Assembly: GCF_020166435.1 (NCBI RefSeq)
Contig: NZ_JAINZP010000008.1
Coordinates: 124,001 to 188,000, forward strand
DNA from: Pectobacterium versatile
Lineage (GTDB): Bacteria > Pseudomonadota > Gammaproteobacteria > Enterobacterales > Enterobacteriaceae
Length of the DNA stretch: 64,000 bases
Direction of reading: 5' to 3'
Shown: one piece after another, positions 47,861 to 56,463 of the stretch
Layout of the letters: every line of letters begins with the position of its first letter
Numbering within the stretch: position 1 is the first letter of the stretch
The notes under the pieces: model-generated
Seen by the model: the letters and a program-made list of their open reading frames with translations, nothing else
What the model was told of the DNA's origin: nothing
Databases searched by the model: none
Made by a program: the position numbers and the translations under genes

Positions 47861-49357
47861 CTATATCTTGTCATACTCGGCTTTCAGCGCGGTCGCTATC
47901 GATTCAGCCTGTGTGCCTACCACAATCTGTACACTCTGCTTATTCAGACGAATAACGCCCGCCGCACCAAGACGTTTTGCCTGTACATCATCAACCAGAG
48001 AGGAGTCAGCCACGTTCAAACGCAGACGTGTGATACAGGCATCAATACCAGTCAGATTGGCTTTTCCGCCCAGCGCCTGCAAATAGCCCCGCGCCAACAC
48101 CGCTGCATCGCTTGATTTCTCGCCCGCAGATGCCGTACTCACGTCATAGCCATCGGCTTCACTACCGCTCACAGCCAGTTCACGCCCCGGCGTTAACAGA
48201 TTGAAGCGAGTAATGGTAAAGCGGAACACCACATAGTAAATGACGAAGAATACCAGTCCCTGAGCAAGCAGCATGTACCACTGGGTAGCCAACGGGTTAC
48301 GTGAGGACAGCACCATATCGACCAGACCCGCACTGAAACCAAAACCGGCGATCCAATGCATGCTGGCCGCGATAAAGACGGAAAAACCGGTCAGCAGCGC
48401 ATGCAGGAAATACAGCACTGGCGCGACAAACATGAAGGAGAATTCCAGCGGCTCGGTGATCCCAGTAAAGAAGGAGGCAAATGCCGCCGCCAGCATAATC
48501 CCGGCCACTTTGCTTTTGTTTTCAGGGCGCGCGCAGTGATAAATCGCCAGCGCCGCTCCCGGCAGGCCGAACATCATAATCGGGAAGAAGCCCGCCTGAT
48601 AACGTCCAGTGATCCCCACTACGGCTTTACCAGCGTCGATTGACTGCTGGCCAGCAAGGAAGTTAGGAATATCGTTGATACCCGCGACATCAAACCAGAA
48701 CACAGAATTCAGCGCATGGTGCAATCCAACAGGAATCAGCAAGCGGTTAAAGAAGGCATAAACCCCTGCGCCAACCGAACCCAACTGCTGAATGTGTTCA
48801 CCGAACGATACCAACGCATTGTAAATCACCGGCCAGACGTACATTAAAATGAACGCGACCAGAATCATCAGGAAAGAAACCAGAATCGGCACCAGACGGC
48901 GTCCGCTGAAGAACGACAGCGCTTTGGGCAACTCAACCTGACTGAAGCGGTTATACAGCTCGGCGGACATGACACCGACCAGAATCCCGATAAACTGGTT
49001 TTCAATCTTGCCAAATGCAGCAGGTACCTGTTCAACAGGGATCCGTTGGATCATGGCAACAACGGCCGGCGAACACAGCGTGGTCAGCACCAGATAACCG
49101 ACAAAACCAGTCAATGCCGCCGCACCATCTTTATCTTTAGACATACCGTACGCGACACCGACGGCAAACAGCACCGCCATATGCCCGATAATCGCCTCAC
49201 CCGATTTGATGAGGAGTGCCGCCAACGCGTTCTCGCTTCCCCAGCCAACCGGATCAATCCAGTAACCTATCCCCATCAGGATAGCGGCAGCAGGCAGCGT
49301 CGCGACAGGCACCATCAATGCCCGACCGACTTTTTGTAAATAGCTCAGAGTACTCAC
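47861..49357 (-). CDS. nagE: PTS N-acetylglucosamine transporter subunit IICB
   Basis: Imports and phosphorylates N-acetylglucosamine. I start it at a GTG (49357) with GAGAGGG upstream, giving 498 residues; a longer frame adds 23 residues. Residues 1-380 are the IIC membrane domain, with FFPIMMFGLPGAALAIYHCA and TGITEPLEFSFMFVAPVLY. Residues about 415-498 are a IIB domain with the phosphocysteine motif IDACITRLRL. The IIA domain that ends E. coli NagE (648 residues) is absent, so phosphate must come from a separate IIA such as Crr. The gene is divergent from nagB across a CRP site. Confidence 0.93.
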   Translation of the reverse strand: MSTLSYLQKVGRALMVPVATLPAAAILMGIGYWIDPVGWGSENALAALLIKSGEAIIGHMAVLFAVGVAYGMSKDKDGAAALTGFVGYLVLTTLCSPAVVAMIQRIPVEQVPAAFGKIENQFIGILVGVMSAELYNRFSQVELPKALSFFSGRRLVPILVSFLMILVAFILMYVWPVIYNALVSFGEHIQQLGSVGAGVYAFFNRLLIPVGLHHALNSVFWFDVAGINDIPNFLAGQQSIDAGKAVVGITGRYQAGFFPIMMFGLPGAALAIYHCARPENKSKVAGIMLAAAFASFFTGITEPLEFSFMFVAPVLYFLHALLTGFSVFIAASMHWIAGFGFSAGLVDMVLSSRNPLATQWYMLLAQGLVFFVIYYVVFRFTITRFNLLTPGRELAVSGSEADGYDVSTASAGEKSSDAAVLARGYLQALGGKANLTGIDACITRLRLNVADSSLVDDVQAKRLGAAGVIRLNKQSVQIVVGTQAESIATALKAEYDKI

Positions 49358-49699
49358 TTTTCCCTCTCTTACCTTTGCGAGGTAATGAAATGTTGTGGGG
49401 CAAACAAACCTGCCAATAAATTTCACTGCCGAAGAACGTCGATGTCGAAAAAATGTGGCAGCGGTGGTTCTTAGGGGGAGTGTAAGAAAAATAATTCGCT
49501 ACACAAATTAAACCCCGTAATTATGTGATAAAAATCACCAAAAAACTGCATAAAAAAAGTTTATACCTGAATAAAACCCCAACTTATTTCAAGATTAAAA
49601 AAAACGGAGTAGACTAATTTTAATGCATAGACAAAACGCGCAGCTGGCGCGATTTGCGCAATAACGTATTTAATTCCACTAAAAATCAGGAGAGCGCTG
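49358..49699. promoter_or_regulatory. Divergent nagE / nagB control region
   Basis: A 342-bp region between the two arms of the nag regulon. It holds a strong CRP site (49524-49539). AT-rich TTATTTC...TTAAAA stretches near 49580 could be NagC operators, though I cannot confirm these by eye. Confidence 0.7.
49524..49539. promoter_or_regulatory. CRP binding site of the nag regulon
   Basis: TGTGATAAAAATCACC matches the CRP consensus TGTGA-N6-TCACA in nine of ten conserved positions and lies mid-way between nagE and nagB, where E. coli has its CRP site. Confidence 0.75.
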
Positions 49700-50500
49700 A
49701 TGAGACTCATTCCTTTAACCACCGCCGCCGACGTCGGAAAATGGGCCGCCCGCCACGTCGTTGAGAAAATTAACGCTTTCAAGCCCAGTGCAGAGCGCCC
49801 TTTTATTCTGGGATTGCCGACAGGCAGTTCGCCGCTGGAGGCCTACAAATCGCTGGTCACCATGCACAAAGCGGGACTGGTGAGCTTCAAACACGTCATC
49901 ACCTTCAATATGGATGAATATGTCGGTCTGCCGACCGACCACCCAGAAAGCTATCATACCTTCATGCATCAGAATTTTTTCAACCACGTTGATATTCCGC
50001 GTGAAAACATTAACCTGTTGAACGGCAACGCAGAAGACACCACAGCAGAATGTCGCCGCTATGAAGAGAAAATAAAGTCCTACGGGAAAATTCATCTTTT
50101 CATGGGCGGCGTGGGCAATGATGGACATATCGCCTTCAATGAACCCGCCTCCTCTCTGGCCTCCCGCACACGCATCAAAACGTTGACAGAAGAAACCCGT
50201 ATCGCAAACTCCCGTTTCTTCGGCGGGGACGTCAGTCTGGTGCCTAAATTTGCCCTGACCGTGGGCGTCGGTACGCTGCTGGATGCCGAGGAAGTGATGA
50301 TTCTGGTGACCGGTCGTAACAAGGCACAGGCGCTACAGGCTGCGGTAGAAGGCAATGTTAACCATATGTGGACCATCAGTTGCCTGCAACTTCATGCCAA
50401 AGCCATCATGGTTTGTGACGAGCCTTCAACAATGGAACTGAAGGTAAAAACCGTTAAATACTTCCGTGAATTAGAAACGGAAAGTATGAAAAATCTCTAA
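49700..50500 (+). CDS. nagB: Glucosamine-6-phosphate deaminase
   Basis: Converts glucosamine-6-phosphate to fructose-6-phosphate and ammonia. The 266-residue protein (same length as E. coli) starts [20 protein letters not shown], with AGGAGAGCGCTG upstream. Active-site sequences are [16 protein letters not shown] and [20 protein letters not shown]. It opens the operon nagB-nagA-nagC. Confidence 0.98.
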   Translation: MRLIPLTTAADVGKWAARHVVEKINAFKPSAERPFILGLPTGSSPLEAYKSLVTMHKAGLVSFKHVITFNMDEYVGLPTDHPESYHTFMHQNFFNHVDIPRENINLLNGNAEDTTAECRRYEEKIKSYGKIHLFMGGVGNDGHIAFNEPASSLASRTRIKTLTEETRIANSRFFGGDVSLVPKFALTVGVGTLLDAEEVMILVTGRNKAQALQAAVEGNVNHMWTISCLQLHAKAIMVCDEPSTMELKVKTVKYFRELETESMKNL

Positions 50501-50518
50501 CCGATGCGGGAGTCGATG

Positions 50519-51664
50519 ATGTACGCGTTAACCCATAGCCGGATTTTCACCGGCCATCAGATTCTGGATAATCACGCCGTCGTGATTGCCGATGGGCTGA
50601 TCGAACGAATCTGCCCACTTGCCGAACTTCCTGCCGGCATTGAACAACACGACCTGGCCGGTGCATTCCTCGCCCCGGGGTTTATCGATCTCCAGTTGAA
50701 CGGCTGCGGCGGCGTGCAGTTCAACGACTCGCTGGACACGATATCCGTCAAGACATTGGAGATCATGCAGCAGGCAAACGAGCGTTCAGGCTGTACCAGT
50801 TTTTTACCTACGCTGATTACCTCCAGCAATGCCTTTATGAAGCACAGCATCAGCGTGATGAGAGACTGGCTGGCGCAGAATCAACATCAGGCGCTTGGGC
50901 TGCATCTCGAAGGTCCGTGGCTGAATGTGCTAAAGAAAGGCACGCATGACCCTGCTTTTATCCGCAAACCAACGCAAGAGTTAGTCGACTTCCTGTGCGC
51001 CAACGCGGACGCCATTACGAAAATCACACTGGCACCGGAAGAAGTCGAACCGTCGGTTATCCGTCAGCTAACGGCCGCGGGCATTATCGTCTCTGCTGGG
51101 CATTCCAACGCCACCTGGGAACAGGCTAAGCAGGGTTTTTCTGCCGGTATTCGCTTCGCTACCCACCTGTTCAACGCCATGCCGTATCTGACCGGCCGCG
51201 AACCTGGACTGGTCGGCGCGATTTACGACGCCCCAGAAGTCTATTGCGGTATTATCGCGGATGGACGACACGTTGACTGGGCCAATATTCGCAACAGTAA
51301 ACGTATCAAGGGCGATAAGTTGGTGTTGGTTACCGACGCCACAGCACCGGCCGGTGCGGATATTGACCAGTTCATTTTTGCTGGTAAAACCATATACTAC
51401 CGTGATGGTATTTGTGTCGATGAACACGGCACACTGAGCGGTTCGGCACTGACCATGATCGAAGCCGTACGCAATAGCGTCGAACACGCGGGTATCGCGC
51501 TGGATGAAGCAATTCGGATGGCAACGCTCTATCCCGCTCGCGCCATCGGCGTCGATAAGCAGTTAGGCAGTATTGAAAGCGGTAAAGTGGCCAACCTGAC
51601 CGTCTTTGACCGTGACTATCACATTCTCAAGACGTTTGTTAACGGTAATCCTGTTTGGGGATAA
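50519..51664 (+). CDS. nagA: N-acetylglucosamine-6-phosphate deacetylase
   Basis: Removes acetate from GlcNAc-6-phosphate, giving the NagB substrate. I start at [18 protein letters not shown] (50519), the E. coli-like start 6 nt after GGGAG, giving 381 residues; an adjacent ATG one codon earlier is also possible. Metal- and substrate-binding motifs are [28 protein letters not shown] and [10 protein letters not shown]. It begins 18 bp after nagB. Confidence 0.97.
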   Translation: MYALTHSRIFTGHQILDNHAVVIADGLIERICPLAELPAGIEQHDLAGAFLAPGFIDLQLNGCGGVQFNDSLDTISVKTLEIMQQANERSGCTSFLPTLITSSNAFMKHSISVMRDWLAQNQHQALGLHLEGPWLNVLKKGTHDPAFIRKPTQELVDFLCANADAITKITLAPEEVEPSVIRQLTAAGIIVSAGHSNATWEQAKQGFSAGIRFATHLFNAMPYLTGREPGLVGAIYDAPEVYCGIIADGRHVDWANIRNSKRIKGDKLVLVTDATAPAGADIDQFIFAGKTIYYRDGICVDEHGTLSGSALTMIEAVRNSVEHAGIALDEAIRMATLYPARAIGVDKQLGSIESGKVANLTVFDRDYHILKTFVNGNPVWG

Positions 51665-51695
51665 AACGAGAAACGCCTTGGGGTAAAGCGGAAAT

Positions 51696-51730
51696 ACGTT
51701 GGGTAAACTGCGATAAGGTTTACCCAACGT
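51696..51730 (+). repeat. Perfect hairpin between nagA and nagC
   Basis: A 13-bp perfect stem ACGTTGGGTAAAC/GTTTACCCAACGT with a 9-nt loop, 31 bp after nagA and 29 bp before nagC. No U tract follows. It probably stabilises nagBA message or attenuates nagC. Confidence 0.7.
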
Positions 51731-51759
51731 TGAGTTAAACCTAAGCGAGTAACTTCTTA

Positions 51760-52983
51760 ATGGCCACAGGCGGACAAGCGCAGATAGGGAATGTCGATCT
51801 GGTTAAACAATTAAACAGTGCGGTGGTTTACCGCCTGATTGACCAGCAGGGTCCTATCTCACGAATTCAGATAGCAGAACAGAGCCAGCTTGCACCCGCC
51901 AGCGTCACCAAAATCACCCGCCAGCTTCTGGAACGTGGGCTCATCAAAGAAGTCGATCAGCAGGCCTCCACCGGTGGCAGACGCGCCATTTCGATTATCA
52001 CCGAAAACCGCCCTTTCCATACCATCGCCGTACGCCTTGGCCGTTACGACGCCACGATTGCGCTGTACGATTTGCAGGGAAAAGCGCTGGAAGAAGCGCA
52101 CTACGACCTGCAAGAAAAAACGCAGGCGTCGCTGGAAGCTGCACTCTTTCAGGCCATCGGCGGCTTTATCACCAGCCATCAACGCCGTATTCGCGAACTC
52201 ATTGCAATCTCCGTTGTGCTGCCGGGGCTGGTTGATCCCGTTGCAGGCATCGTCCGCTATATGCCGCACATCAGCGTGGATGACTGGCAACTGGTCGAAA
52301 ACCTGCAACGCCAATTCAATGTTACCAGCTTTGTCGGTCACGATATCCGCAGCCTGGCGCTGGCAGAACACTATTTTGGTGCCACACACGATTCGCTGGA
52401 TTCTATTCTGGTACGCGTCCATCGCGGCACAGGCGCGGGTATTCTCGTCAACGGGCAAATTTTTCTTGGCAGCAACGGCAACGTGGGCGAGATCGGCCAT
52501 ATTCAGATCGATCCGCTCGGCGATCGCTGCCACTGTGGCAATTTTGGCTGTCTGGAAACCGTCGTCGCCAACGCCGCCATTGAACAACGTGTACAACACC
52601 TGCTACGCCAAGGCTACCCCAGCAAGCTTTCTACCGATAACTGTACCATTTCTACGATTTGCAAAGCGGCAAATCGAGGTGATGCCCTCGCCCGTGAAGT
52701 TATCGAACAGGCTGGGTTCAATCTCGGCAAAGCACTGTCCATCGCGATCAATCTGTTCAATCCTCAGAAAGTCGTGATTGCTGGTGAAATTACCGAAGCA
52801 GAAAAGACGCTGCTTCCTGCAATTCAACGCTGTATTAACACGCAAGTGCTGAAAGAATTTCGTCATAATCTGCCGATTGAGGTCTCCAGCCTCAACCATC
52901 TTTCTGCTATCAGCGCGTTCGCGTTGGTCAAACGGGCGATGCTAAACGGTGTGTTGCTACAGCAATTGCTCGAAAACGCCTGA
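51760..52983 (+). CDS. nagC: N-acetylglucosamine repressor NagC (ROK family)
   Basis: Represses the nag regulon until it binds GlcNAc-6-phosphate. The 407-residue protein (406 in E. coli) has an N-terminal helix-turn-helix (about 35-58, SRIQIAEQSQLAPASVTKIT) and a ROK sugar-binding domain. The zinc motif CHCGNFGCLE and the loop GNVGEIGHIQIDP are complete. It is last in nagBAC, after a 95-bp gap with a perfect hairpin. Confidence 0.97.
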   Translation: MATGGQAQIGNVDLVKQLNSAVVYRLIDQQGPISRIQIAEQSQLAPASVTKITRQLLERGLIKEVDQQASTGGRRAISIITENRPFHTIAVRLGRYDATIALYDLQGKALEEAHYDLQEKTQASLEAALFQAIGGFITSHQRRIRELIAISVVLPGLVDPVAGIVRYMPHISVDDWQLVENLQRQFNVTSFVGHDIRSLALAEHYFGATHDSLDSILVRVHRGTGAGILVNGQIFLGSNGNVGEIGHIQIDPLGDRCHCGNFGCLETVVANAAIEQRVQHLLRQGYPSKLSTDNCTISTICKAANRGDALAREVIEQAGFNLGKALSIAINLFNPQKVVIAGEITEAEKTLLPAIQRCINTQVLKEFRHNLPIEVSSLNHLSAISAFALVKRAMLNGVLLQQLLENA

Positions 52984-53186
52984 TTCCCTTTCTGGCCGGA
53001 TTATGTAATCACTAAAAATCTGGCCTTTCCCTTCTATGAATTTGACGAATCAACACCAAAAAACCGTATAAATTAACGAAAAACCATGTCGATGGCTTTT
53101 TTCATTAAACAATATTGAATTCCTATGGCACTTTGATGCTAAATCAATAGCACTGAGTTCGAATCTGTCATTACTGGGAGTCATGT

Positions 53187-54851
53187 ATGTGTTCTATTTT
53201 TGGTGTGCTTGATCTGAAAAGCGATCCTGTTGAACTGCGTAAGAAAGCGCTGGAATTATCCCGTTTGATGCGTCACCGCGGGCCAGACTGGTCTGGCGTT
53301 TATGCCAGCGACAAAGCGATTCTGGCTCACGAACGCCTGTCTATCGTTGACGTCAACACGGGCGCACAGCCGCTTTACAACGCCGAGCGCACCCACATTC
53401 TGGCCGTTAACGGTGAAATTTATAACCATCAGGCATTGCGTCAGCAATACGGCGACCGTTACGCATTCCAGACTGGCTCTGACTGCGAAGTGATTCTGGC
53501 GCTGTATCAGGAAAAAGGTCCGGAATTCCTAGATGAACTGCGCGGCATGTTCGCCTTTGCCCTGTATGACAGCGAAAAAGACGCCTACCTCATTGGCCGT
53601 GACCACCTCGGCATTATCCCGTTGTATATGGGTTACGATGAGCACGGCAACCTCTACGTCGCTTCTGAAATGAAAGCGCTGGTGCCGGTTTGCCGCACCA
53701 TCAAAGAATTCCCTGCTGGCAGCTACCTGTGGAGCAAAGACGGCGAAATTCGCGAGTATTACCAGCGTGACTGGTTTGATTACGATGCAGTAAAAGACAA
53801 CGAAACGGATAAAGAAGCGCTGCACGATGCGCTGGAAGAAGCCGTGAAAAGCCACCTGATGTCTGACGTGCCCTACGGCGTGTTGCTCTCTGGCGGCTTG
53901 GATTCCTCCGTTATCTCTGCGATCACCAAAAAATATGCGGCACGTCGCGTTGAAGATGACGCGCGCAGTGAAGCCTGGTGGCCTCAGTTGCACTCTTTCG
54001 CCGTCGGTTTGGAAGGTGCACCGGATTTGAAAGCCGCGCAGGAAGTCGCTAACCACTTAGGCACCGTGCACCACGAAATTCACTTCACCGTGCAGGAAGG
54101 GCTGGATGCGATTCGCGACGTGATTTATCACATCGAAACCTATGACGTCACCACGATTCGCGCTTCAACGCCGATGTACCTGATGTCCCGTAAAATCAAA
54201 GCGATGGGCATCAAGATGGTGCTGTCTGGTGAAGGTTCTGACGAAGTATTCGGCGGCTACCTCTATTTCCACAAAGCGCCAAACGCCAAAGAATTGCATG
54301 AAGAAACCGTGCGTAAGCTGCTGGCACTGCACCAGTACGACTGCGCCCGCGCTAACAAAGCGATGTCAGCTTGGGGCGTGGAAGCTCGCGTACCGTTCCT
54401 GGACAAAAACTTCCTCGATGTCGCTATGCGCATCAACCCGCGCGACAAAATGTGCGGCAACGGTAAGATGGAAAAACACATCCTGCGTGAGTGCTTTGAA
54501 TCCTACCTGCCGCACAGCGTTGCATGGCGTCAGAAAGAGCAGTTCTCTGACGGCGTGGGCTACAGCTGGATCGACACGCTGAAAGAAGTGGCGGCCAATC
54601 AGGTTACCGATCAACAGTTAGAAACAGCACGCTTCCGCTTCCCGTACAACACGCCGGGCTCCAAAGAAGGCTACCTGTACCGTGAAATCTTCGAAGAGCT
54701 GTTCCCGGTTCCAAGCGCAGCAGAATGCGTACCAGGTGGCCCGTCAGTCGCCTGTTCGTCTGCTAAAGCGATTGAGTGGGATGAATCTTTCAAGAAACTG
54801 GATGATCCATCAGGCCGTGCGGTTGGCGTACACCAGTCAGCCTACAAATAA
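53187..54851 (+). CDS. asnB: Asparagine synthetase B (glutamine-hydrolysing)
   Basis: Makes asparagine from aspartate, glutamine and ATP. The 554-residue protein (same length as E. coli) begins MCSIFGVLDLKSD; Cys2 becomes the N-terminal nucleophile of the glutaminase domain (about 2-190). The synthetase domain has the pyrophosphate-binding loop LLSGGLDSSVISA and GEGSDEVFGGY. TGGGAGTC lies 7 bp upstream of the ATG. It follows nagC on the same strand with a 203-bp gap and is terminated at 54874. Confidence 0.98.
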   Translation: MCSIFGVLDLKSDPVELRKKALELSRLMRHRGPDWSGVYASDKAILAHERLSIVDVNTGAQPLYNAERTHILAVNGEIYNHQALRQQYGDRYAFQTGSDCEVILALYQEKGPEFLDELRGMFAFALYDSEKDAYLIGRDHLGIIPLYMGYDEHGNLYVASEMKALVPVCRTIKEFPAGSYLWSKDGEIREYYQRDWFDYDAVKDNETDKEALHDALEEAVKSHLMSDVPYGVLLSGGLDSSVISAITKKYAARRVEDDARSEAWWPQLHSFAVGLEGAPDLKAAQEVANHLGTVHHEIHFTVQEGLDAIRDVIYHIETYDVTTIRASTPMYLMSRKIKAMGIKMVLSGEGSDEVFGGYLYFHKAPNAKELHEETVRKLLALHQYDCARANKAMSAWGVEARVPFLDKNFLDVAMRINPRDKMCGNGKMEKHILRECFESYLPHSVAWRQKEQFSDGVGYSWIDTLKEVAANQVTDQQLETARFRFPYNTPGSKEGYLYREIFEELFPVPSAAECVPGGPSVACSSAKAIEWDESFKKLDDPSGRAVGVHQSAYK

Positions 54852-54873
54852 TTCGATTTAATTTCTTCAGTCA

Positions 54874-54898
54874 ACGGGCCTTTCATGGCCCGTTTTTG
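54874..54898 (+). terminator. Rho-independent terminator of asnB
   Basis: The stem ACGGGCC/GGCCCGT with a 6-nt loop is followed by TTTTTGT, 22 bp after the asnB stop. Confidence 0.92.
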
Positions 54899-55003
54899 TA
54901 CGCTTAATTGACTGGGAATGCGTGCTTTTTGGCGTTTTTCTCACCATACTGTTCACAACCCAAACAAACGATACATTGAGGGCACTTTTCGGGAAAAAAC
55001 TAG

Positions 55004-55041
55004 TTGACGCAATTAGGCCAACTACGCATAATGCGCCCCGC
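55004..55041 (+). promoter_or_regulatory. Stable-RNA-type promoter of the tRNA operon
   Basis: A -35 box TTGACG (55004-55009) and -10 box CATAAT (55027-55032) are separated by 17 bp. They are followed by a GC-rich discriminator GCGCCCCGC, the hallmark of growth-rate and ppGpp-controlled tRNA/rRNA promoters. It lies about 30-40 bp before the first tRNA. Confidence 0.8.
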
Positions 55042-55070
55042 AACGCCGATGAAGGTGACGCGGAAAAGAT

Positions 55071-55147
55071 GGCTACGTAGCTCAGCTGGTTAGAGCACAG
55101 CACTCATAATGCTGGGGTCACAGGTTCGATTCCCGTCGTAGCCACCA
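55071..55147 (+). tRNA. tRNA-Met (elongator, anticodon CAT)
   Basis: A 77-nt gene with GGCTACGTAGCTCAG, anticodon loop CTCATAA, T loop GTTCGATTC and encoded CCA. It matches the elongator tRNA-Met of enterobacteria and is first in the six-tRNA operon. Confidence 0.96.
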
Positions 55148-55155
55148 TCTTTTTT

Positions 55156-55240
55156 GCGGGAGTGGCGAAATTGGTAGACGCACCAGATTTAGGTTCTGGC
55201 GCCGCAAGGTGTGCGAGTTCAAGTCTCGCCTCCCGCACCA
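55156..55240 (+). tRNA. tRNA-Leu (anticodon TAG)
   Basis: An 85-nt class II tRNA with a long variable arm, GCGGGAGTGGCGAAATTGG, anticodon loop TTTAGGT and encoded CCA. Same as the enterobacterial leuW product. Confidence 0.96.
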
Positions 55241-55296
55241 TATCATCTTCTCGGTCTGACATCGCTTTTCGAAGCCTGTTAGTGTTTTGTAGTGAT

Positions 55297-55371
55297 TGGG
55301 GTATCGCCAAGCGGTAAGGCACCGGTTTTTGATACCGGCATTCCCTGGTTCGAATCCAGGTACCCCAGCCA
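55297..55371 (+). tRNA. tRNA-Gln (anticodon TTG), copy 1
   Basis: A 75-nt gene with TGGGGTATCGCCAAGCGG, anticodon loop TTTTTGA and encoded CCA. Confidence 0.96.
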
Positions 55372-55406
55372 TTTCAAAACATATGTTGAAAAATTCGTTG
55401 TCCTGT

Positions 55407-55481
55407 TGGGGTATCGCCAAGCGGTAAGGCACTGGTTTTTGATACCAGCATTCCCTGGTTCGAATCCAGGTACCCCAGCCA
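55407..55481 (+). tRNA. tRNA-Gln (anticodon TTG), copy 2
   Basis: Almost identical to the copy at 55297, differing by a compensated base pair in the anticodon stem (CTGG...CCAG in place of CCGG...CCGG). Encoded CCA is present. Confidence 0.96.
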
Positions 55482-55534
55482 TCTACTTGATAGTAGAAGA
55501 TTTGTTGAAGTGAAGTAACATAAGCAGTAGATTT

Positions 55535-55611
55535 GGCTACGTAGCTCAGCTGGTTAGAGCACAGCACTCATAATGCTGGGGTCACAGGTTCGATTCCCGT
55601 CGTAGCCACCA
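55535..55611 (+). tRNA. tRNA-Met (elongator, anticodon CAT), copy 2
   Basis: Identical in sequence to the tRNA-Met at 55071-55147, with encoded CCA. Confidence 0.96.
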
Positions 55612-55617
55612 TATTTT

Positions 55618-55692
55618 TGGGGTATCGCCAAGCGGTAAGGCACCGGATTCTGATTCCGGCATTCCGAGGTTCGAATCCTCGTACCCCAGCCA
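55618..55692 (+). tRNA. tRNA-Gln (anticodon CTG)
   Basis: A 75-nt gene with anticodon loop TTCTGAT and a T arm that differs from the TTG species (GAGGTTCGAATCCTC). Encoded CCA. It closes the tRNA operon. Confidence 0.96.
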
Positions 55693-55717
55693 AATAAAGC
55701 TGGTAAAACAGCAAAGA

Positions 55718-55754
55718 AACGGGGCGACAGTCGAAAGACGTCGCCCCGTTTTGT
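55718..55754 (+). terminator. Terminator of the tRNA operon
   Basis: An 11-bp stem AACGGGGCGAC/GTCGCCCCGTT, followed by TTGTT after the closing TT, 25 bp beyond the last tRNA. Confidence 0.88.
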
Positions 55755-55826
55755 TATGGCTGGTATTAACATAGTCTGGTGCTAACATATCCACACCAAT
55801 CATTCGATTTTCTCAAAAGGGCGGGC

Positions 55827-56441
55827 ATGAAGGTTTTATCTACATCCTCTGTTATTCATGATTTCAGCCACGTTGTGCTGCCACAGCAGAATAACATTGG
55901 CCAATCGCGATGGTCTGTCATACGCCCGCAGTTAACTACGCTGTTACTCTGCGTGGCGTTGCTGCTTTGCTTCATTACACCGACTTATGCTGTAGGCGTC
56001 CCTTCTTTTAAGATGTCTTCGCAAACGTTCGCTGACCGGATGAATGCCAATCTGACGAAACTCAATATCCCTCTCGCATTGACCGTTAAGTTGGAAAAGG
56101 GAAGCTCCGTCGATGACTTTCAGCACATTTTTAACGAGCATGTTGGATTAATTGGGTCAGTAGAGAGTAAAGGCCAACAGCTTAATGGACTCGTGATACT
56201 CAACGCGGCGTCAGAATCCCCCGAAGCAACAAGACAGAATCTGCAAATCGTCACAGCCGCATTTTCTGCGCTATTGGGCGAGAACAATCTTGAAAGCCCT
56301 GAGCTGACCGAGATGATGTTCGGCCTGCTTCAGGATAGCCAAGCCTCAGGCAAAAGTGTTCGTCAGGTAGGAAAGGTTCGCTTTACCGCAACAACCAATG
56401 AGGACACCGATATTATCTTCACCGCCGAGCCCGTGCTCTAG
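55827..56441 (+). CDS. Orphan membrane-anchored or exported protein of unknown function
   Basis: A 204-residue protein from the ATG at 55827 (AAAGGGCGGG upstream); the frame is open 16 codons further. Residues about 34-56 form a hydrophobic segment ending PTYAVG, either a late signal peptide or a membrane anchor, after an unusually long polar N-terminus. The mature part has no cysteines and looks alpha/beta. Phrases such as SSQTFADRMNANLTKLNIPL and ASESPEATRQNLQIVTAAFS do not recall a known family. It is bounded by the tRNA terminator and the converging ubiF gene, so it is monocistronic. Confidence 0.65.
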   Translation: MKVLSTSSVIHDFSHVVLPQQNNIGQSRWSVIRPQLTTLLLCVALLLCFITPTYAVGVPSFKMSSQTFADRMNANLTKLNIPLALTVKLEKGSSVDDFQHIFNEHVGLIGSVESKGQQLNGLVILNAASESPEATRQNLQIVTAAFSALLGENNLESPELTEMMFGLLQDSQASGKSVRQVGKVRFTATTNEDTDIIFTAEPVL

Positions 56442-56463
56442 CGGGTGGCATCCTCATTATTCA

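Noticed and set aside
53529-54056. Minus-strand frame of 175 codons
   Set aside because: Antisense shadow of asnB without motifs or start signals.
55104-55803. Small open frames across the tRNA cluster in both directions
   Set aside because: They translate tRNA genes; repeated phrases such as GYLDSNQGMPVS-type peptides simply reflect repeated tRNA sequence.
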